In this document: positions 1-9,246 of the stretch, piece after piece
Numbering within the stretch: the first letter of the stretch is position 1
Layout: the number at the start of each line of letters is the position of its first letter
NCBI GenBank assembly: GCA_902793335.1
Contig: CADBCZ010000016.1
Coordinates: 1 to 64,000, forward strand
Origin: an uncultured Lachnospiraceae bacterium
GTDB taxonomy: Bacteria; Bacillota; Clostridia; Lachnospirales; Lachnospiraceae
Direction of reading: 5' to 3'
Length of the DNA stretch: 64,000 nt
Notes under the pieces: generated by a model
What the model was told of the DNA's origin: nothing
The model's input: only the letters and a program-made list of their open reading frames with translations
Database searches by the model: none
Position numbers and translations under genes: made by a program

Positions 1-75
1 AACGAACGGATGCTTGTATTCGTGAGTTTAGTACTGTTACAATGAGCAACGCGAGCGAGAGCGGGTCCCGAAGCA
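1..75. repeat. Right half of a dispersed palindromic repeat
   Basis: The first bases contain AACGAAC, then TTCGTGAGTTTAGTACTGTT, then a purine/GC-rich GCGAGCGAGAGCGGG tract. The same arrangement (AACGAAC, GTGAGTTTAGTACTGTT, then a GAGCGAAAGCGCG tract) sits at the centre of the long palindrome at 57731-57942. The left half of this copy would lie outside the window. No coding frame is visible. The remaining bases to 191, downstream of panB, hold nothing else that I recognise. Confidence 0.5.
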
Positions 76-191
76 ATTATGGCTGTCACTGGAGCCGTAC
101 ACAATATCAATATCTATAAAAGTTTCGACCACAACTTATAATCAATCATAATTGTGCGTCCGTCATTCAAACAGCTTAAACAAACCCTAAT

Positions 192-1019
192 TTAATATAG
201 TTTTGCTAACACATCATCATCAATATTATATTCATGCTTCTTTTCCGGGAAAGTTCCCGCTTTGACTTCTTTATCGTAGTTCATAAATGCTTCTTTCATG
301 ACACTGCCGATATCAGCAAATTTCTTGACAAACTTAGGCATGAAATCAGAGAACATTCCAAGCATATCCTGATATACAAGGACCTGACCATCACATACAT
401 TTCCGGCCCCTATTCCGATTGTAGGAATATTGATTTCTTTTGTCACTATTTCGGCAATCTTAGAAGGTACACACTCAAGCACTACAGCAAATGCTCCTGC
501 CTCCTCAAGAAGTTTTGCATCATTAATCAATTTCTTTGCTGCTGCTTCCGTCTTAGCCTGAACCTTAAATCCGCCAAATGCATTGATTGACTGTGGAGTA
601 AGTCCAAGATGTCCGCAAACCGGAATTCCGCAATTAACAATTGCTCTCACCTGCTCTATAATTTCCTCTCCGCCTTCTAACTTAACAGCACCGGCACGAC
701 CTTCTTTCATAAGACGTCCCGCATTTACAACGGCATCATATACGTTTGTCTGGTAGCTCATAAAAGGCATATCACAAACAACAAGTGCATTTTTAGCTCC
801 ACGCGCAACCGCTGCGCTGTGGTGAATCATATCCTCCATGGTTACCGAAATTGTGTCTTCATAGCCAAGGATAACATTACCAAGTGAATCCCCCACAAGA
901 ATCGAGTTAATACCCGCCTCGTCAATGAGTTTGGCTGTTGAATAATCATATGCTGTAAGCATTGTTAATTTCTCGCCCTTTTCCTTAGCCTGTTTAAATG
1001 TCATAACTGTGTTTTTCAT
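192..1019 (-). CDS. panB: 3-methyl-2-oxobutanoate hydroxymethyltransferase
   Basis: This enzyme transfers a hydroxymethyl group from 5,10-methylene-THF to 2-oxoisovalerate to give ketopantoate, the first committed step to pantothenate and coenzyme A. At 275 residues it is of normal family length. The Mg-binding positions are visible as D44 (VGDSLGNV), D83 (VVCDMP) and E115 (VKLEGG). The general base is E182 (VLECVPSK). The start was set at 1019 because AAGGAGG lies nine bases upstream; an in-frame ATG at 1040 has no ribosome site. It follows the PanG-like gene by 70 bp on the same strand, so the two probably form an operon making pantoate. panC and panD are not in the window and may lie further downstream. 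Confidence 0.96.
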   Translation of the reverse strand: MKNTVMTFKQAKEKGEKLTMLTAYDYSTAKLIDEAGINSILVGDSLGNVILGYEDTISVTMEDMIHHSAAVARGAKNALVVCDMPFMSYQTNVYDAVVNAGRLMKEGRAGAVKLEGGEEIIEQVRAIVNCGIPVCGHLGLTPQSINAFGGFKVQAKTEAAAKKLINDAKLLEEAGAFAVVLECVPSKIAEIVTKEINIPTIGIGAGNVCDGQVLVYQDMLGMFSDFMPKFVKKFADIGSVMKEAFMNYDKEVKAGTFPEKKHEYNIDDDVLAKLY

Positions 1020-1089
1020 ATATGCATACCTCCTTAACATATTATGTATTTTCGATTAACAATTAAAATCCGAAAGATAATAAATCTTA

Positions 1090-1929
1090 TCATTTCAGAA
1101 TCGACTCAATTTCTTTATAATCTCTTTTCGCATTCTTCTCTTTGGATATACCAACCAATATATTGCCGCACATTTTATATAATTGCTTTGCATCATCATC
1201 TAAGACATCAAGATGTTTCCTTACTGTTCCGATATCATTACGTTCAATCGGTCCCGTAAGCGCATTAACAGTTCCACCTTCAATGACATGCATAACATTT
1301 TTCATAACAAGAGATTCCGTATAACGCCTTGCCTGTTCCTCACTAAAACCACAGTTTTCCAACATCCTGTAGCCTGTATCTAAAACTGCGATAACATGAT
1401 TACTCAAAACACTCGCTGCAGCGTGATATAGAGGTTTCTTTTCTTTATCGATAGTAACTACTTCATTACCACAGGAATTAAGAACCTGTTTCCATTCAGA
1501 AACGGCATGCGGATGACCCTCTAACGTAAAGCACACATTATTAAGTTGTTTAAATGCGGATTCTTTGTCGCTGAATGCGAACAACGGATGAATCGACACC
1601 TGATAACCACCAAGTTCCTCGATTCCTGAAAATACATCAGATGATAAGGAGCCACTTAAATGACAGATAATTCTGTTATTGATCAGTTCTTTGTCAAGGC
1701 TGTCCCACACACTCTTTACCGCTCCATCGGGAGTCGATATGATAATGGAATCATTAGCTGCTATTACCTCATTCACAGTGCTAAACATCTGTGTTTTTGT
1801 AAATGCCGCCGCCCATCTGGCTTCTTCTTCAATTAAACTGTAATAACCGGTAACTTCAACGCCCTTATCCAAAAAATATCTTCCAAGACTACAGCCCGCT
1901 TTACCGGCACCTATAAAACCTAGTTTCAT
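1090..1929 (-). CDS. Rossmann-like/DUF2520 oxidoreductase, candidate ketopantoate reductase (PanG type)
   Basis: The 279-residue protein opens with a dinucleotide-binding Rossmann motif (GFIGAGKAGCSLG, residues about 4-16). Its C-terminal half is helical and of DUF2520 type, with a conserved-looking YHAAASVLSNH segment near residue 170. The family resembles 6-phosphogluconate/ketopantoate-type reductases. Its position immediately upstream of panB suggests that it reduces ketopantoate to pantoate, as described for the PanG family. That function is inferred from context and recalled family membership, not shown by the sequence. A GAGGTGA ribosome site supports the start. An alternative is an unrelated NAD(P)-dependent reductase. 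Confidence 0.75.
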   Translation of the reverse strand: MKLGFIGAGKAGCSLGRYFLDKGVEVTGYYSLIEEEARWAAAFTKTQMFSTVNEVIAANDSIIISTPDGAVKSVWDSLDKELINNRIICHLSGSLSSDVFSGIEELGGYQVSIHPLFAFSDKESAFKQLNNVCFTLEGHPHAVSEWKQVLNSCGNEVVTIDKEKKPLYHAAASVLSNHVIAVLDTGYRMLENCGFSEEQARRYTESLVMKNVMHVIEGGTVNALTGPIERNDIGTVRKHLDVLDDDAKQLYKMCGNILVGISKEKNAKRDYKEIESILK

Positions 1930-1983
1930 GCTATCACCTCACTTTATGAGTGACAACACTTATCATCGATGCAGTTTCATATA

Positions 1984-1999
1984 ATGAATAATTATTCAT
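1984..1999. promoter_or_regulatory. 16-bp perfect palindrome upstream of the pantoate operon
   Basis: ATGAATAATTATTCAT is an uninterrupted 8+8 palindrome, 55 bp upstream of the PanG-like start codon and about 20-30 bp downstream of the predicted transcription start. Its position would suit an operator. AT-rich palindromes also arise by chance. Confidence 0.35.
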
Positions 2000-2023
2000 C
2001 TAAAATGAATACCGCTCGACTGT

Positions 2024-2052
2024 AATGTATCATTTATCTACTAATATTTCAA
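2024..2052 (-). promoter_or_regulatory. Candidate sigma-A promoter for the PanG-like/panB operon
   Basis: Reading on the minus strand, TTGAAA and TACATT are separated by 17 bases. A TG one base ahead of the -10 box gives an extended -10. Other TATAAT-like strings occur nearby, so the choice is tentative. Confidence 0.4.
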
Positions 2053-2118
2053 GTTCTTTTTTTTGAACATTATATATCCACAATCACATATTATACACTT
2101 TTTTAGAAGAAATTCTTA

Positions 2119-2685
2119 CTATACCCACTCAACTTTTCCCGTCTCAATATCATAGACAGCGCCAATAATATCAAGTTCACCATCTTCTATCTCAGGATGA
2201 TCGTGAAATCCATTTTTTATAATATTAACCCCATGCTTAACATTAAGAACCGTAGCCTTATGATCATTTGTTTCAGAACCGATAGCCTCATGAATATCTT
2301 CGATTATATATTTGATATATCTATCAGAATTTCCGTGACTGTTAAGAGCAGCATAAACAGCTCCACACTTGGTATGACCAAGCATAACTATAAGATTTGC
2401 ATCAAGATGAGAAAATGCATACTCAATACTTCCCAATTGGTGATTATCAAGTACATTACCCGCAACCCTGATAACAAACAGCTCTCCTATTCCGGTTGAA
2501 AAGATTGCCTCGGGTATTACTCTTGAATCAGCGCAGGTTATTACAATAGCATAAGGGTGTTGTCCCTCTACCGAAGTTTTCTTTCGAATTTGTGCCGAAA
2601 CATCACCCTCATAACAATTATTCTCAATATATAATTCATTTCCTCGTTTTAAACGTTCTAATACCTTTTCATTTTCCTTATTCAT
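2119..2685 (-). CDS. Beta-class carbonic anhydrase
   Basis: Interconverts CO2 and bicarbonate in the cytoplasm. The beta-class zinc site is complete: C51-A-D53-S-R55 (CADSR) and H104-T-K-C107 (HTKCGAV), with the D53/R55 dyad intact. At 188 residues the length is normal. I placed the start at 2685, two bases after the stop of the upstream membrane-protein gene, preceded by GGGA. An in-frame ATG at 2706 lies inside the neighbour and has no ribosome site. The tight spacing suggests translational coupling with that neighbour. Confidence 0.93.
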   Translation of the reverse strand: MNKENEKVLERLKRGNELYIENNCYEGDVSAQIRKKTSVEGQHPYAIVITCADSRVIPEAIFSTGIGELFVIRVAGNVLDNHQLGSIEYAFSHLDANLIVMLGHTKCGAVYAALNSHGNSDRYIKYIIEDIHEAIGSETNDHKATVLNVKHGVNIIKNGFHDHPEIEDGELDIIGAVYDIETGKVEWV

Positions 2686-2687
2686 AA

Positions 2688-3437
2688 TCAATCCCACATC
2701 TTCCACTTAACACTGTTCATAAACGCTGCTGCACATACAGCAACAGCCGAAAGTATAATATAAACAATTACAAGAGCAAATCCACGGTCAAAAACCTCAA
2801 GCATATCACTAGTTGAAAAAGCTATAATGAATCCCGGCAGAAATGCCACCAACGTCTGACATACCACCTTGATAACTATTCCCCATATTGTCATTTTCTC
2901 TTCAATAAAATACGTCAGACACACAATCAGTCCAACTCCGGTTATGCTAAGCAGTATACGCTCAAACTCTGAAAGAAACAAAGCCTCAGCAGTCGAGTTA
3001 ATATTATAGTTATTTTCTTTTATACAATTTACCAGTAACATTATACCCTGATAACCAATCAGAAACATCGACTCGGCAGTGATATATCCCAGTCCTAATG
3101 ATATTGCCTGCTTAAATGTCACCTTCTTTTTAAATACAAAAATAATGATAATAAGCTCAGGAATTATAGCAAGAATTGCACCAGCCAATGCTACCAAAAA
3201 AAGATATGAAACATAGTGTTCATTCATAAACTTCTGAAGATTAGTATTGTTAAACAGATATTCAAGACCCAACTGCTTAATTCCAAACTGCATACCTGAG
3301 TAAAACAGTACACCAAGTACAAATAAAACTATAATTCCTTTTCGTTCTTCCTTATTCCTTTTGGTAAGAATCGCCCAGATAATTAAAGGAATAACCAGGC
3401 TAACTAATATACTGCACACCAATGCGGCAACTATCAT
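2688..3437 (-). CDS. Multi-pass membrane protein, possibly YhfC-like
   Basis: A 249-residue protein with about seven hydrophobic segments, beginning with a membrane helix and ending in VYIILSAVAVCAAAF. A glycine-rich helix, LGLGYITAESMFLIGY near residue 115, holds a conserved-looking glutamate. The layout recalls YhfC-type putative intramembrane glutamic proteases, but the full glycine/histidine signature of that family is not evident, so the assignment is weak. It starts 14 bp after the BMP-type gene, with AGGAGG upstream, and is followed within two bases by the carbonic anhydrase. The four genes from 8217 down to 2119 could form one transcript. Confidence 0.55.
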   Translation of the reverse strand: MIVAALVCSILVSLVIPLIIWAILTKRNKEERKGIIVLFVLGVLFYSGMQFGIKQLGLEYLFNNTNLQKFMNEHYVSYLFLVALAGAILAIIPELIIIIFVFKKKVTFKQAISLGLGYITAESMFLIGYQGIMLLVNCIKENNYNINSTAEALFLSEFERILLSITGVGLIVCLTYFIEEKMTIWGIVIKVVCQTLVAFLPGFIIAFSTSDMLEVFDRGFALVIVYIILSAVAVCAAAFMNSVKWKMWD

Positions 3438-3451
3438 CTCATTTAAGCCTC

Positions 3452-4654
3452 CTACTCAATAATGTTTACTACTCCATCTAAAATATAATGGAATGACGGA
3501 GCAGACGCATTCTCATTCTCCACATAACCTTTTTTTAGATCTATGGTATCCGAAGGATCTACCGGATCAACTCCGGTATAATCACCCTTAAATACCATTA
3601 TCTGATTTTTTTTGAATTTTTTTACAGCATCTTTTACAGCATTTTCTGTCCCATCTGCAGCAATAAGACTGTTAATATCAAGTATCTGTACCCAGCCCTG
3701 TTCAAAACCGGCACCCGCATCATTACCATTTATATTCGCCTTCATATTTTTCTCAATCGGTTCATCATTTAACACAGCCTTAACCGCAGTCAAAATATAG
3801 TTAGACCAATCGATTCTTGAGCTTACAAGAGTCGTTGTCGGAGCCACATCAATCATACTCTGGTTATATCCGACATGATATACAACTTTACCCTTCTCTG
3901 CTGCCTCCTCACATGCAACAGCAGGACCGATCGTATCAGAATGCTGTGAAATAATAACACAACCATCTTCAATGAACTGCTCGGCGCATGCTTTTTCTAT
4001 CGTGTAACTGGTCCAGGTATCAGTATAGCGAACATCCATAGTTGCAGTTGGAACTATACTTCTTACACCAAGTATAAATGCTGTATAACCCGAAATTACC
4101 TCCGCATATGGAAATGCTGCAACATAACCTATCTTCGCCTGTTCTTTCTCAATCACACCATCGCCGATAAGCTCTTTCAACTTCATACCGGCTACTATAC
4201 CCGACACATATCTTCCCTGATATATCTCTCCCATAAATGTATGGTAATTGGAAACAGTATCATCATTGGCATTATCACCTGTAGCCTCACAAAACTGAAC
4301 CTTAGGAAAATTTTTCGCGAATCGTTTGGCAGATTCCTGATAACCATAACTATTAGTTATTATAATGTCACAGCCTTCATTTATCAACTCCGTTATAGCA
4401 TAGTCACTTTTTTCTTCCGAAATGTTGGACTTTGCAACAACCGTCACCTTTCCATCAAAATCATATTCCTCAACCTTATGCTGAGCTTTAATAAAATTAT
4501 TGGTATAAGGTGCGCTTTCATCACCGTCGTATACAAATCCTACTTTAATAGTCCTGTCCTTATCCTCGTTTCTTACAATGATAAGTTTAATAGAAAAACA
4601 AACACCAATCATAACAAGCGCAGTGAGTACAGCCAATATTCTCATTCTTCTCAT
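3452..4654 (-). CDS. BMP-family substrate-binding protein (Med/PnrA-like)
   Basis: A 400-residue periplasmic-binding-fold protein. It has one N-terminal membrane segment (residues about 7-27) and then a BMP-type start (IKVGFVYDGDESAPYTNNF) with the two-lobe pattern of the family, including IIITNSYGYQES and VVYHVGYNQSMIDVAP. Known relatives (PnrA, BmpD, TmpC) bind purine nucleosides for ABC import. I see no good lipobox: the cysteine in MIGVCFS lacks a small residue before it, so it may be anchored by the helix. No ABC permease or ATPase is nearby. Its start overlaps the stop of the HD-GYP gene by four bases (ATGA), so it more likely supplies a sensing partner than a transporter part. Confidence 0.85.
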   Translation of the reverse strand: MRRMRILAVLTALVMIGVCFSIKLIIVRNEDKDRTIKVGFVYDGDESAPYTNNFIKAQHKVEEYDFDGKVTVVAKSNISEEKSDYAITELINEGCDIIITNSYGYQESAKRFAKNFPKVQFCEATGDNANDDTVSNYHTFMGEIYQGRYVSGIVAGMKLKELIGDGVIEKEQAKIGYVAAFPYAEVISGYTAFILGVRSIVPTATMDVRYTDTWTSYTIEKACAEQFIEDGCVIISQHSDTIGPAVACEEAAEKGKVVYHVGYNQSMIDVAPTTTLVSSRIDWSNYILTAVKAVLNDEPIEKNMKANINGNDAGAGFEQGWVQILDINSLIAADGTENAVKDAVKKFKKNQIMVFKGDYTGVDPVDPSDTIDLKKGYVENENASAPSFHYILDGVVNIIE

Positions 4655-7600
4655 TTATCGTCACTCTCCTTGTTGTCATCATTTGTCTTTGCGCCATCTT
4701 TGGAAATATCTTCTTTTCCTTCGTATAATGCATGAACGTCTATTTTTCCTTCATCTATCAGCTTTAACATTATATCAACCATTTTAGGGTCAAACTGGGT
4801 TCCTTTACAACGTTTAAGTTCCGAAATGACAGTGTCAAAATCAAGTTTCTTTCGATACACACGATTATCCGTCATTGCATCAAATGCATCTGCAACACCT
4901 ATAATCCTTCCGTATAGTGGTATATCTTCGCCGGAAAGTCCCTGCGGATAACCTGTCCCATCGTATCTTTCATGGTGAAATAAAGTACCATCAATTACAT
5001 GGTCAATTAGAGTAAAATCTTTAAGAATCTCAGCACCTCTTGTAACATGAGTTTTCATAATCTCATACTCACTGTCATTCAAACGTCCTGGCTTATTAAG
5101 CACTCTGTCAGGAACACCAATCTTGCCTATATCATGCAATAATGCCGCTTTTCTTATATTTTCACACTCTTCATCTGAAAACCCAAGTTCTCTTGCAATC
5201 AGTACACTGTAATCAGAAACTCTCTGTGAATGCTGGTTAGTATACTCATCCTTTGCATCCACAGTTTTAGCAATAGTAAGAATTGTTTCATTTCCCATGC
5301 TAAGCTGTTTTCTGGCAAATTCCAACTCTTTTCTCTGAAAATTTATGGTTCTCTGTATCTGGGTTCTTACAATAAACCAAGTTAACCACGCTACTGCCAG
5401 CATTGCAACAATCAACATATAGATATGAAACGTTCTTGTATCATATATCTCATTTTCTTTTACAAACTCAAATACACTCTCCTCGATAACCTTCATATTT
5501 TTGTTATCAAGCACAGCTAGGTGGAATTTGTATTTTCCGGACGGCAGATTAGTATAAACAATACTGGACAATTCACTTTGCATAACATCTGTTGGATTGG
5601 ATTCAAAGCCTTCAAGATAGTACCTTACAGTAGGATCATCTGTAGTATAATTAATGACCTCCGGTATTATCTCTATCTTATACACGTCCCTGCTTATGTT
5701 AAATGGTTCTCCACGTTCTAATTCATTCGACTCACCATCTAATTTTATTGAAGATATCATCATACGGTAGGAATGTCTGCTCTCACCAAAATCATTTGTA
5801 TTCAAACGATAAACACCGTTATCACATGCAAGATACAAATTTCCTTCCAAATCCATATAATTCCATGAATTGGCAGTAAGTGCTTCGTTAAGACCTCGCT
5901 TTGAATCAAGCAGTTCATAATCAGGCTTTTTACTTGCATTTATTATCTGATTACGATCGACGACATATATTCCGGCACTGCTTAGAACAAACAGTTCTCC
6001 ATTTTTACATGCCCAAACATCATAGTTATTAAAATACGGGAAAAACTCCAGTAGAGATATTTTACCATCTCCATCCATATAGCAAAGCCCGTTACTTGTA
6101 ACTATATACGCTCCTTTTTCAACAGGATCTTCGACAATCCTTAATATGACATTAGAACTTAGTCCATTGTTGGTATTATAACGCCCCGTAACCTCTCCAT
6201 TTTCGACTATCGCAATTCCGTCTCCATCAGTACCGCAAAGTATTCGTCCGTCAGACAACTCAATCAGGCATAAAATCATATCTCTGCCCAGACCTTCATC
6301 ATTGGAAATGGTCTTCTTAACCTTATTTTTTGTAAAAAAGCCCAGTCCATAATCCGAAGATGCCAATATAGTTCCATCTCTTAACTCTGTTACAACTCTT
6401 GTCCAATCTCCAAAGGTCTTCTCAGTACTGTCGAATATATTTATCTCACCATCCTTTGTAACACAAAACAGACCTTTTCCATAAGTACATATCCAAAGAT
6501 TATTCTTTGAATCCACCTTAATACACCTTATACGTATATCTTTTAGTTGTTCGGTAAGTTCATCCTCAATCTCTTTTCCCGCTTTCGGGTTAATTATATC
6601 AAGACCATTGTCTGTGCCTACGTACAGTTTATCCTGCCACATCGTAACAGTATTAACAACTTTTCCCTTCATGCCTGCCAGGCGATAAATGTCTGCAAAT
6701 GGCGAGTGGGAAAGTTTGAGCAGCCCAAGTCTTGATGATGAAAACCATAGATTTCCCTGATAATCAACAGTCATATTATCAATCGAATTATTAAAACTGC
6801 CTGTATTAATCATGTGAAATGCTCTTATAGAATCTATATATCCCACACCGTTATCGGAACATACATACATAATTTTATCACCGGTGCAATATACCCTGTT
6901 AATCTTATTAATTCCACGACACTTAATTATGTTTTTTTCGTCAAAAGCACCTTTACTGACATCATAGCAATATATATTATTGGATGAAGTACCGACATAC
7001 AGCATACCCTCATCATCAAATTTTGCACATGTGAATATTTCCTGCTCCTCTTCAAGCTGGATATTTGCCTTAACCTCTTTTCCGTTTATGAGAAATAAAT
7101 CACCATCATTTGTAACCGCTACCACATTATTATTTTCATCAGCGGTCATGCTATGAGCATAGATTACCTCAGGAATATCACCCACCATATTAAGACCGCC
7201 ATCAAGCGTCATTATCTGAAGGCTTGAAGATGTTCCTATATAGTAATTACCATCAGATGATTTAGTAATACTCCTTACTGAATTAGCAGGTAATCCTTTG
7301 CTATCATCAACAACATTTACAATATTTTCATTAATGGCAATAGAAAGTCCGTTATCATTGGTTCCAATCCAAAGTCTGCCTTCCTCATCAAGATATAGAC
7401 AATTTACATTTCTGACAGAATCGTATTCGTTCATCCATTTGAACTCACTGCCATTATATCGATATAGTCCGGCATAGGTTCCTACCCACAATATACCATC
7501 ATTGGTCTGTATAACATCATTAGCTTCCCCGCATGGAAGACCGTTATCACTACTGTATACCGTCTGTATATTGTTATTGTAAATGTTACCTGTTTCAGCA

Positions 7601-8217
7601 TTTACATTATCACTTACAGTAATCATACCAAATGTTAAAACAATAAAAGATGTAAGAAGTAAAGCGTTCATTTTTCGCCTTCTGAACCGAACAAGCTTTA
7701 TAGTCAAATATAAAATTATCATGGCAGTAACTTTATCCAGGAAATCCATATAAAATTCACCTATAAGTGATGCCGGTATCTGACTTACATCATTTTCCAA
7801 AAGATAACTTACGACACCATCTCCCCAGACATTACCTGTCATTCCATTATTGGTGATCAAATTGATTGGAGTAGAAATTGCAACAGAAAATAACGTTACC
7901 AAAACGCTTGCAGAAAGTGTTCCAAACAGAGATTCAAACATCTTTTTTCTTGCACAATATCCAACGCTTATACCTATAATAATATTAGTAATACCGTAAA
8001 AAATTGAAACCGGCTCCCAGATACCATACATAAGATTTCCGGCAAGCCCGACAACAGCACCACAAAAAGGATCACATACGTATGCAGCAAAAACCGTACC
8101 TACCGAATCCATCCAAACAGGCAATGAATACGCATGCGCTATGATCTTCCCCCAGAAATTAATCATTATCATTATAAAGATAAAACTTATTATCTTATAA
8201 CTTTTCCTCGTGCTCAT
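4651..8217 (-). CDS. Membrane HD-GYP phosphodiesterase with ECF-S-like N-terminus and extracellular beta-propeller
   Basis: A 1188-residue signalling protein. Residues about 1-180 are multi-pass and look like the ECF-type S-component fold (DSVGTVFAAYVCDPFCG, then YGITNIIIG). After another helix (about 185-205) comes a long run of propeller repeats of reg_prop type (for example GILWVGTYAGLYRYNG, GRLWIGTNDNGLS, NNLWICTYGKGLF) to about residue 790. A Y_Y_Y-type beta domain, a helix near 930, a coiled coil and a C-terminal HD-GYP domain follow. The HD-GYP signature is complete: LLHDIGKIGVPD, then HHERYDGTGYP. It should hydrolyse cyclic di-GMP in response to an outside ligand. The stop overlaps the start of the BMP-type binding protein. 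HD-GYP activity is well supported; the ligand is unknown. Confidence 0.9.
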   Translation of the reverse strand: MSTRKSYKIISFIFIMIMINFWGKIIAHAYSLPVWMDSVGTVFAAYVCDPFCGAVVGLAGNLMYGIWEPVSIFYGITNIIIGISVGYCARKKMFESLFGTLSASVLVTLFSVAISTPINLITNNGMTGNVWGDGVVSYLLENDVSQIPASLIGEFYMDFLDKVTAMIILYLTIKLVRFRRRKMNALLLTSFIVLTFGMITVSDNVNAETGNIYNNNIQTVYSSDNGLPCGEANDVIQTNDGILWVGTYAGLYRYNGSEFKWMNEYDSVRNVNCLYLDEEGRLWIGTNDNGLSIAINENIVNVVDDSKGLPANSVRSITKSSDGNYYIGTSSSLQIMTLDGGLNMVGDIPEVIYAHSMTADENNNVVAVTNDGDLFLINGKEVKANIQLEEEQEIFTCAKFDDEGMLYVGTSSNNIYCYDVSKGAFDEKNIIKCRGINKINRVYCTGDKIMYVCSDNGVGYIDSIRAFHMINTGSFNNSIDNMTVDYQGNLWFSSSRLGLLKLSHSPFADIYRLAGMKGKVVNTVTMWQDKLYVGTDNGLDIINPKAGKEIEDELTEQLKDIRIRCIKVDSKNNLWICTYGKGLFCVTKDGEINIFDSTEKTFGDWTRVVTELRDGTILASSDYGLGFFTKNKVKKTISNDEGLGRDMILCLIELSDGRILCGTDGDGIAIVENGEVTGRYNTNNGLSSNVILRIVEDPVEKGAYIVTSNGLCYMDGDGKISLLEFFPYFNNYDVWACKNGELFVLSSAGIYVVDRNQIINASKKPDYELLDSKRGLNEALTANSWNYMDLEGNLYLACDNGVYRLNTNDFGESRHSYRMMISSIKLDGESNELERGEPFNISRDVYKIEIIPEVINYTTDDPTVRYYLEGFESNPTDVMQSELSSIVYTNLPSGKYKFHLAVLDNKNMKVIEESVFEFVKENEIYDTRTFHIYMLIVAMLAVAWLTWFIVRTQIQRTINFQRKELEFARKQLSMGNETILTIAKTVDAKDEYTNQHSQRVSDYSVLIARELGFSDEECENIRKAALLHDIGKIGVPDRVLNKPGRLNDSEYEIMKTHVTRGAEILKDFTLIDHVIDGTLFHHERYDGTGYPQGLSGEDIPLYGRIIGVADAFDAMTDNRVYRKKLDFDTVISELKRCKGTQFDPKMVDIMLKLIDEGKIDVHALYEGKEDISKDGAKTNDDNKESDDK

Positions 8218-8265
8218 ATCTAATCTCCAATTTTATGTATAAACTTTTGTGTAAAATACGCAGTA

Positions 8266-8300
8266 ATTATACTATGGTTTCATTTATTAATCAATGAAAC
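8266..8300 (-). promoter_or_regulatory. Promoter of the HD-GYP/BMP operon with an inverted repeat
   Basis: TTGATT (8289-8294) and TATAAT (8266-8271) are 17 bases apart on the minus strand. A perfect inverted repeat, GTTTCATT/AATGAAAC with an eight-base loop (8277-8300), covers the spacer and -35 box and could be an operator. The region 8218-8394 separates divergent genes. Confidence 0.5.
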
Positions 8301-8319
8301 TTTAAACCATTAAAGTAAC

Positions 8320-8348
8320 CTGACAATATATTCATCATATTATATAAA
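8320..8348 (+). promoter_or_regulatory. Candidate promoter for the subtilase gene
   Basis: CTGACA and TATAAA are separated by 17 bases, about 45 bp upstream of the start codon at 8395. A GAGG ribosome site precedes that ATG. Confidence 0.5.
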
Positions 8349-8394
8349 TATAACCATACTTTTTGTATTTATTGTCAGAACGAGGTATTAAACA

Positions 8395-9246
8395 ATGTCT
8401 GCTGTATCAAAAATTCCGGCAATCGTCTCAGGTGTTATACCTTTCCACGAGCAGGGGATTACAGGAAAAAAAGTAACAATTGCAGTTATGGATTCAGGGC
8501 TTACCCCGCACAGGGATATAAACAGTAAAAGAATATTGACATTTAAAGACTTTGTATACGAAAAAAACAGAATTTACGATGATTATTCTCACGGAACTCA
8601 TGTGACAGGCATAGCAGCGGCCAACAGAATAGGAATAGCTCCTGACTGTGACTTAGTTATCTTAAAAGTATTAGACAATCACGGAAACAGTGACACTGAT
8701 TTGTTCATACATGCTATCAAATGGATACTTGACTACCACATCATCTACAATATCAGAATTGTAAATATATCGATAGGCGGTAACAGTAAAGAACTCAAGT
8801 CTGAAAATAACCGTTTGAATATATGGATTAAAAAGCTATGGGAAAGAGGGATCATAGTGTGTTGTTCAGCAGGGAATAACGGTCCTGATGCAGACTCTAT
8901 CTCTGCACCCGGCAATTGTAGGGAAGTCATAACCGTAGGTTCCTATGATGGCAGTCATTTCTCCTCGGCCGGTCCATTAAGCCCCTTTATAACCAAACCG
9001 GAGCTTGTAGCTCCGGGTTATCATGTCTTAAGTCTTAAAGCGGGAGGAGGCTACACCATCAAAAGCGGCACTTCCATGTCTGTACCGTTTATCAGCGGTT
9101 ACTGTGCTCTGCTTTTGCAGATTCGCCCTAATTATTCAAATGACGAAGTGAAATCAAGGCTCATGGACAGTGCATATAATGTACCCTATCTACCTTACAA
9201 CATGCAGGGTGCAGGAATAGTCAGCCTCAACAGACTTCTTTCTTAA
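8395..9246 (+). CDS. Subtilisin-like serine protease (S8), no signal peptide
   Basis: A 283-residue subtilase with a complete catalytic triad: D33 (VMDSGL), H66 (SHGTHV) and S227 (SGTSMS), plus the oxyanion asparagine in SAGNNGP near residue 161. There is no signal peptide and little prodomain before the catalytic core, which fits the intracellular or short ISP-like type rather than a secreted degradative protease. It is one of the few plus-strand genes. It is divergent from the HD-GYP gene, and its last 20 bases overlap convergently with the 3' end of the helicase gene. Its substrate cannot be told from sequence. Confidence 0.93.
   Translation: MSAVSKIPAIVSGVIPFHEQGITGKKVTIAVMDSGLTPHRDINSKRILTFKDFVYEKNRIYDDYSHGTHVTGIAAANRIGIAPDCDLVILKVLDNHGNSDTDLFIHAIKWILDYHIIYNIRIVNISIGGNSKELKSENNRLNIWIKKLWERGIIVCCSAGNNGPDADSISAPGNCREVITVGSYDGSHFSSAGPLSPFITKPELVAPGYHVLSLKAGGGYTIKSGTSMSVPFISGYCALLLQIRPNYSNDEVKSRLMDSAYNVPYLPYNMQGAGIVSLNRLLS

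Noticed and set aside
2041-2070. GTTC-A8-GAAC as a terminator of the carbonic anhydrase gene
   Set aside because: Only four base pairs, and it lies in the promoter region of the PanG-like gene.
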